10,950 nt of DNA from Cruorifilaria tuberocauda (Eukaryota > Nematoda > Chromadorea > Rhabditida > Onchocercidae): contig JABVXU010001065.1 of assembly GCA_013365365.1 (NCBI GenBank), positions 1 to 10,950 of the forward strand, in the 5' to 3' direction. How positions within the stretch are numbered: the first letter of the stretch is position 1; the number at the start of each line of letters is the position of its first letter. Below the pieces are notes generated by a model that searched no databases, was not told where the DNA came from, and worked only from the letters and a program-made list of their open reading frames with translations. Positions 1 to 6,300 of this stretch are shown here, one piece after another. A program made the position numbers and the translations under genes.

Positions 1-34
<34 letters not shown>

Positions 35-355
35 TAGATTAGTAATATTAGCAGACTAGTAATAATGATAATGATAATAGTAATAATATTATAATTATAA
101 TAATATAATAACAATAATAATACTGACAATAATAACTGATAACAATAATTACGATAGTAATAATAATGATAATGGTAGTAAAAATGGTAATAACAGTAAT
201 GATGATAATGATAATACTAGTAATAATGACATTTATTATTATGATAATAATGATAATGGTGGTAAAAATAATTATAACAATAATGATAACAATAATAATG
301 ATAATAAGAGTAACAATAACAACAACAGTGATGATAATAACAAACAAACAATAAC
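1..355. repeat. Degenerate TAA/TGA trinucleotide repeat
   Basis: It begins with (TAA)11 at 1-33, then a long decayed array of TAA, TGA, AAC and GTA triplets to about 355. It reads as Ile/Met/Val-rich frames on both strands, which is an artefact of the repeat; there is no gene here. The left edge of the repeat is cut by the window. Confidence 0.9.
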
Positions 356-441
356 GATGATAATTAATGAGAGCTGTATTACCCCCCCTACCAAATTGAG
401 TAAATCGAAAGAGAATGGGGGAAGAATCGTGCTTCAGTATA

Positions 442-492
442 TGTGTGTGTGTATGTGTGTGTGTGTGTATGTGTGTGGGTGTGTGTATGTGT

Positions 493-525
<33 letters not shown>
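442..525. repeat. TG dinucleotide microsatellite
   Basis: An interrupted (TG)n tract with occasional TA and GG steps. The longest pure stretch is 27 nt at 499-525. The Cys-Val and Thr-His reading frames across it are low-complexity artefacts. Confidence 0.95.
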
Positions 526-557
526 GTACGTTTGCAACAGCTTTGCCAATGTAAATT

Positions 558-651
558 CTCCCTCCCTTTCCTTTTTCTCTTCCCCTTTCTCTTTCTCTTC
601 CCCTCCCTCTCCCGCTCCCTCTCTCTCTCTCTCTCTCTTTCACGTTTCTCT
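558..651. repeat. CT-rich polypyrimidine tract with (CT)10
   Basis: Nearly all C/T on the plus strand, with pure (CT)10 at 619-638. It directly follows the TG microsatellite, making a compound alternating and polypyrimidine block of about 200 bp. Confidence 0.92.
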
Positions 652-716
652 TCCTAGATCCAAGAAGAAGCTAACAACCACATGGAATACAGGGTGTTTT
701 CGATGAGACAATAGAT

Positions 717-864
717 GAACGAACGAACGAACGAATGAGTGAACGAAGGAATGGGTGAATGGATCGAGTGAACGGATCGGATCGGAATGGAACGAGTGGA
801 GTGGCTGGTTGGGATAGGTTAGGGTGGGGACGGGGACGGGGATGGGATAGGGATGGAATGGATG
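717..864. repeat. GAAC/GAAT/GGAT tetranucleotide repeat
   Basis: It starts as perfect (GAAC)4 at 717-732, decays through GAAT, GAGT and GGAT units, and grades into G-rich text by about 780-864. The plus strand is strongly purine-rich, which is unusual in this A/T-rich window. Confidence 0.85.
822..852 (+). other. G-quadruplex-type G-run cluster
   Basis: Six runs of three or four G (822-824, 826-829, 832-835, 838-841, 844-846, 850-852) are separated by loops of 1 to 3 bases. This satisfies the usual intramolecular quadruplex pattern (four runs of at least three G with loops of 1 to 7). Folding in the cell is inferred, not shown. Confidence 0.75.
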
Positions 865-916
865 TCCCGAGGAGATGGCCGAGCTGATGATCTATTAAAT
901 CACTAACACAACTTAC

Positions 917-1135
917 CCTTTTCTCCTCCTCTGCCTTCTTTCACTTTTCTCCACATTCCCTCTCTCCCTCATTTCCCTTCTCTCTCTCCTTTTTCATCTC
1001 TCTTTTCCCCTTCAGATTGTACAATTTATAATAGACAATAAATATCTGATAGCCAATGTCATTTTCCATTCCCCCTCTCTCCCTTCAATCCTTTCCATTC
1101 CATTCCATTCCCTTCCATTCCCTTCCATTCCCCTC
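917..1135. repeat. Pyrimidine-rich region with CCATT pentamer repeat
   Basis: CT-rich DNA from 917 to 1014, then an A/T-rich gap, then a short array of CCATT/CCCTT pentamers at about 1092-1132. Two places end like splice acceptors on the plus strand (CCCCTTCAG at 1015 and CCCCTCAG at 1137), but no coding exon follows convincingly. Confidence 0.8.
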
Positions 1136-1338
1136 AGATTTGATCAAAGAGTATCTCTGATTACTTATCATACTATCAGTAAAACTAACAATTACCTCAT
1201 TGTTTGCTCTCTATGAGTAATTGTTGTTGTTTATTATTTTAACATAGTAAACAAGAAATGAGAAAGTCAATAAACTCATTCATTCTTTATTAATTCATAT
1301 TAATTTCAATAAGTGATAAACAATAAATAATAAAATAT

Positions 1339-1340
<2 letters not shown>

Positions 1341-1371
<31 letters not shown>

Positions 1372-1400
1372 GTTATTGTTATTATTATTATTGTTTACAA
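1341..1400. repeat. ATT trinucleotide repeat
   Basis: Pure (TAT)n for about 31 nt at 1341-1371, then interrupted TTG/TTA triplets to about 1400. Confidence 0.9.
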
Positions 1401-1673
1401 ATATTGTTATTGTTTACGCATAAAACAATTAGTATTAATTAAATATAAAAATTTGACTATTTGATGGAATATTTAAGAATAATTAAAATTATATTAGAAA
1501 AAATTTATGAACTAAAGATTAAATTAAATTAAATTAGATTAAAATTAAAACTTAAAACAAAAAACTCATCATCACACAAAAACAAAAGCAAAGATTAAAC
1601 AAAAAAAAATCATATCGAACATATCATATGAAATCATTATAATTTAATCAGCTTAATTTTTCATCGTGGTTTT

Positions 1674-1694
1674 ATCATGATATAAAATCATGAT
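1674..1694. repeat. Short hairpin: two ATCATGAT palindromes, 5-nt spacer
   Basis: ATCATGAT occurs at 1674-1681 and again at 1687-1694. Each copy is its own reverse complement, so they can pair with each other as a stem of 8 with a 5-nt loop. No function is implied by the sequence. Confidence 0.6.
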
Positions 1695-1804
1695 GATTTC
1701 ATAGCTTGGTTGAATCCGTGCTTCATTGATATATAATATCCGGAGAATTCCTGCTTAATTATAGCACTATCATGCATTGAATAATTTATTACGGTGCATA
1801 TATT

Positions 1805-1826
1805 GTACCATGGTTACTTATGGTAC
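1805..1826. repeat. GTACCAT/ATGGTAC inverted repeat
   Basis: A perfect 7-bp inverted repeat (1805-1811 and 1820-1826) with an 8-nt loop, in the only moderately G+C-containing patch between 1620 and 1900. No tRNA-like fold or coding frame was found around it. Confidence 0.55.
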
Positions 1827-2337
1827 CACACACGGTGTAGCGGTAATTAATTAATGCACATATTTTATATTAAATCGATCAATGTTTCTGATTGTAATAT
1901 AATCAAAACAAGAGTAGAAGGAAAAAAAAACGCTGAAAGTAAGTAATTAGTAATGATAGTGATTAATAATTAATAATATTGAATCTGAAAAATGAATAAA
2001 TAAAAAAAAAAAAACTTAAAGGGAAATAATTCCTGAATAAATTTACCTACAAAATTGTCATATATTCATTAATTGCTAAATGATTTTTAATACGAATAGT
2101 AATTAAGTTCATTTATAATTATGAATTATGATTATTAGTATCACTATAATGAAATCAAACAGATCAATGAATTATATTGATAGAAATAGTTAAATCGATC
2201 GATCAAACGAATGTGAAATATCGAATGGATCAAAACCAAATTCAATCAATATTACCTTCCCCCCTCCCTCCTCCTCGATAAAATCATTATTCATTTTTTT
2301 CCTTTTCCATCTTTTCTTTCTTCCTTTTTATTTTCAT

Positions 2338-2363
2338 TTAATTAATTAATTAATTAATTAATT
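2338..2363. repeat. TTAA tetranucleotide repeat
   Basis: Pure (TTAA)n for 26 nt. Self-complementary, in gene-free A/T-rich DNA. Confidence 0.9.
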
Positions 2364-3118
2364 GTATATAAATAGTTTATATCTCTATTTTCTTCCCTTT
2401 ATTTCTTCTCTTTTAAACATTGAACAATATCAACGTTTAAAATTATTTCAATGCTTTCTTATTTTTTTTTTCTTTTAAATAACACTTATAAAGAAATGAA
2501 TGATAACATAACATATCATTTTATCATAATGATAAGTAATTTTGCACTTATAGAAATAAAATTATAAATAAATTTAGAACATGAAATTACGTGGGCGTTA
2601 CGAAACATTTATTTCTTCAAAAGAAAAGGATGAAAATTACATAAAAATTCATGTTTATAAGTTAGCTTAATGATTACCTATTTGTAGGTATAAAAATGAA
2701 CATTCTTCAAAGTTTACATTTTTTAAATTTAATGATGTTGTAAGTAAAATTTAATGATTACTAAAATATTATTTATGTATGTGTAACTTCAACTTATCGT
2801 TAATATTTTAATTTATAAAAATTAAAATTAGTAATTAGAATAATTAATTGAAAAATTAATGAATGAAAAAGTATTGAGCGTAAAATGAAATGAATTAATA
2901 ATACAAAAATTATGCGATCATGCAATTTTTAACAACAAAATAAATTAAAATAAATTTTATAATGAGGAGGATTAAATGAAGAGAATTTTCAATAATGAAT
3001 TAATTAAATAAATTAATGATTGAAGGTAGCATTCAGCATTTTATAGTGGCATATCAAATCAATAATCGAGGTCAAACGAGGTCATATGCAGCTCTTTTCT
3101 TTCAATATATCGATCAAC

Positions 3119-3212
3119 TTTATGTTATAAAAAAAAAAAAAATTTGAAATAATTCGCAGAAGATGTGGGGGACGAAAGAAAAGGTTTGAGGGAGAGAGAA
3201 ATTGGTCGCAAG
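3119..3212 (-). other. Probable 3' UTR of the myosin gene
   Basis: The 90 or so bases after the stop are pyrimidine-rich on the minus strand and end near a CATAAA (3124-3119), a weak poly(A)-signal variant followed by a T-run upstream and A/T-rich DNA. The nearest canonical AATAAA on this strand is at 2613-2608, so the transcript could be about 600 nt longer. The cleavage site is not determined. Confidence 0.3.
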
Positions 3213-3311
3213 TTAAATTCGCGAATCGTGATCTTCGATACCGGTAATGAATGCACGATTTTCGCTATCCACATAAATATATTGTCCGAGAAGGCGAGAA
3301 ATTTCAGTTCC
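3213..3311 (-). CDS. Myosin tail exon 13: last helix, C-terminus and stop
   Basis: Local residues 516-547 plus TAA at 3215-3213. GTEISRLLGQYIYV matches the final FERM helix (G-x-x-x-x-x-L-L-x-x-Y-I pattern of class VII; L-E-Q-G joint of class XV), then a short acidic tail ending HDSRI. The acceptor is CATTTCAG; an in-frame TGA a few codons upstream prevents extension. The end fits a class I PDZ ligand (Ser at -2, Ile at 0). Confidence 0.88.
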   Translation of the reverse strand, partial: GTEISRLLGQYIYVDSENRAFITGIEDHDSRI

Positions 3312-6300
3312 CTGAAATGACCTTTTCATATAATGTAACGAAATTTAACTAGTAAATTGATAGATAGGTAAAAGGTCAAATTGAAATGAAACTTACAAAG
3401 ATAATATTAATTTGAGAAAGAAAGAAGCAGGGAAAGAGAGAGAGGAGAGGGAGAGATATAGATAAATTCAAATGTTTAATTGGAAAAAATGATAATGAAG
3501 AAATAAATATAAACTTTGCAACAATAAGCTAATAAGCTTTTACTAATAAGCTAATTAACTAAGCCTAGGCTAATTAATAATACTTTCGTGCTTGATTCTC
3601 GTTCAACTACAAATAAAAAAACATGCTGAAATAATACATTATCATGTTAAAATGAGATATGATAAAATGATAACGAAAATGATTTCTTTACTTAATCATT
3701 TAATCATTATCATTTAATCATTATCATTTAATCATTAATCATTTATGCATGTATAAATATGCATGATATACCTGCTCAGTATATATGGTTATATTTTTAT
3801 TCTTACATTGATTACCAATTTTAATATCCAAGAATATTCCTTGCTCTGTGGAATAACGATTTGTTGATATGATCTGAAAAATTTTAATCGCTAGCATGAA
3901 TTAGGCTATTTCTAGATCATTTATCAGTCTAGTATGAACTAGACTATTTCTTAACTATGTTATCAACTAATTGTTTGCCTTTTTTGAAACATGCTAAAAG
4001 TTTTTACTGAATTATTAAGAAGTTTAATGAAATTTCGTAATATCGAAATTTGTATTTTATTTATCTTTCCTTTTTTCAGCTAATTTATTTTCATCATAAT
4101 TTCTCTCTTCGGAAGAACATCCTTCAAATCGACGTCAGCACTAAAACTTAAAGTTTTTTTGATCGATTCATAAACTTGATTCATGAACTAAATTTTCCTT
4201 TCTCTTCCAAAAAAAAAAAAAAAAAAAACGATTCAAATATTTCCATCAAAACTTTCAAAACAATTCAAATACAAAAAAATCAAATATTTCAAATAAATTA
4301 TTTACAATAAAAATACGATAAAGAAGTTAAAATTGAATTAAAATTTAATTTAAATCAATTACCTCAGTTAATGCAATTTCTAATATTTCTTCGCGATCTT
4401 TAATATTAATTATTTTAATACCATATTTATTAATAGCAAGTAAACATTCGCCTGTTTCCATATTTTCATCAATAACATCATGCACATGGAAAAATGTTGT
4501 ACCAAAATATGGCCATTTTTCAAGTATTTCTGTAATACACAATCTTTTTTTTTTTAATTTAATTTAATTTCATTTTATTTTAATTCATTTATCAAAAACA
4601 ATTATCATAAATCAATTTAGGTATGAGAAATGAAAGAGTAACAGGTAAATTTGAAATATAAGAAATGAAAAATAAGAATTTAAAAATGCTGTTGTTGAAA
4701 TTTAACCTAAAAAATATGCTCGCGCATCAATTTGATTTATATTTTGTTGTTGTATTACTTGTAATTTTGTATTGATTCGTTCAATCCATTGTTCAATTGT
4801 TCTGATTGGATAAACCGTTTTTGGAATCAATTCAGCAACATTTTTTCTAAAACAAAGAAAAAAAAAAAAGGGTGAAAAATAACTTATCATTGATAGGGAT
4901 AAAAATGATATAAATGTAAAAATTAAATGAATTATTTGAATTTTTGGTTGAATTTTATTCTAATATGAATCTAATATGACTTTTTCTCTTTTTTGAAAAT
5001 TCATTTTAAAATCAAATTATCATATTGTAATCGTAAAATATGACGAAAAGATTTAGTATCATTGCAACAGATGAAAATATTAGAAACAAATTACTATCTT
5101 AAAATTGATTAATTGATTGATGAGATTAAACTATTTAATCAGCTAATGATTTTATCAATTATGAAATCATGCATTTCATCGAATAATCGGATAATCTCGG
5201 GATTTAATATGATGAAATGATTGATAAGACAGATCGAGAGGGTAATATTATTTTTGACATTCTAGTTTTCAGAATCATACATGATACGATAATATATACA
5301 TTTATGTAAATGAATAACTAATTAAATAGAATTAAGCTACTTACGATGTAACACGTACGGATCGTTCCACGTCCGCTAGATATAAATATGCACCCAAGCG
5401 TGCAATATCATCCTATAACAAGTGGATGAACTTTTTTCAAAATGCATTCATTAATATGGCTTATTTCAAATTTTACACAAACTGTAATTTGAATTGACAG
5501 CATTTAGCATTTTAATTTAGCGTTACTATTACTAACCAAAATATCGGCGCTAATTTTTCCATTCTTTGGCGCAATCATTAAACCTTCCATATAATCTGGC
5601 ACAATCTGTTAAAATAAGAATATGAAATACAAAAATTATAATTTCAAATAACTCTTCTTAATTTCTTAATTTAATTGATAGTGAAGTTTTTTTTTTTTTG
5701 AATTCAGGATTCACTGATAAACTAAATTTGTAATGGAATTTGGATTAGACTGATGTCGCTGATTTGAGCGTGAGTTAACTTTGGTGGAAATATTAGATGG
5801 AGGAATTTGTACAGGAATTTGTGGGGTTGTGCTACAGGAAGATTGAAATGATTGTTTATTTATAAACTAGATTGAAGAGATTGTGATTGAAGTTATGGAA
5901 ATTCTTGTGGAAACTCCGAGGAAAATATCTCTAGGTCATAATCGATTAAACGCTGAATGATTTTTAATTAATTAATGAAATAATAATATTTCATCTAATA
6001 TAATAAAAACAAATGAAAATGAAAAGATAATTTATAAAATAATTTATAAAAGATAAAGATAATTTATAATTTTTTAAACTATTAAAAAATAATTTTTGCA
6101 ATTTGTGGTGATAAAGTCATAACTTATATAAAGGATAAAGAAAACAAGTAGAAAAAGCAAAAATAATGATGATGATAAAAAATTGAATTGAAAAAAAAAT
6201 TGAAGATAAAAAAAAAAGATAATCATTTTAACTTATCGTTATTATTTGTTACAAATTCAACAATAAAATTTTGCTCATTTTTTAAAACAACAAATAGATT

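Larger units (their letters stand above)
1136..3118. other. A/T-rich DNA downstream of the myosin gene, no gene seen
   Basis: Apart from the ATT repeat, a (TTAA)n tract at 2338-2363 and a pyrimidine patch near 2257-2330, I see no open frame, splice-bordered coding patch or RNA gene on either strand. Two small hairpin-forming sequences are noted separately. Part of the right end may belong to a longer 3' UTR. Confidence 0.6.

Noticed and set aside
48..347. Long Ile/Val/Met-rich open frames on both strands over 48-354
   Set aside because: They are readings of a degenerate TAA/TGA trinucleotide repeat, with no domain, no start context and a matching frame on the other strand.
357..706. Cys/Val-rich and Arg/Glu-rich frames over 357-706
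   Set aside because: Translations of the TG and CT microsatellites; low complexity on every frame.
1016..1216. Plus-strand open frame of about 66 codons after CCCCTTCAG, starting IVQFIIDNKYLIANV
   Set aside because: Much of it runs through the CCATT pentamer and CT-rich DNA where stops are rare, there is no donor or partner exon, and the residues resemble no family I know.
1620..1900. tRNA or structured RNA in the moderately complex patch with hairpins
   Set aside because: No cloverleaf arms, A/B-box pattern or anticodon loop could be fitted; only short isolated stems are present.
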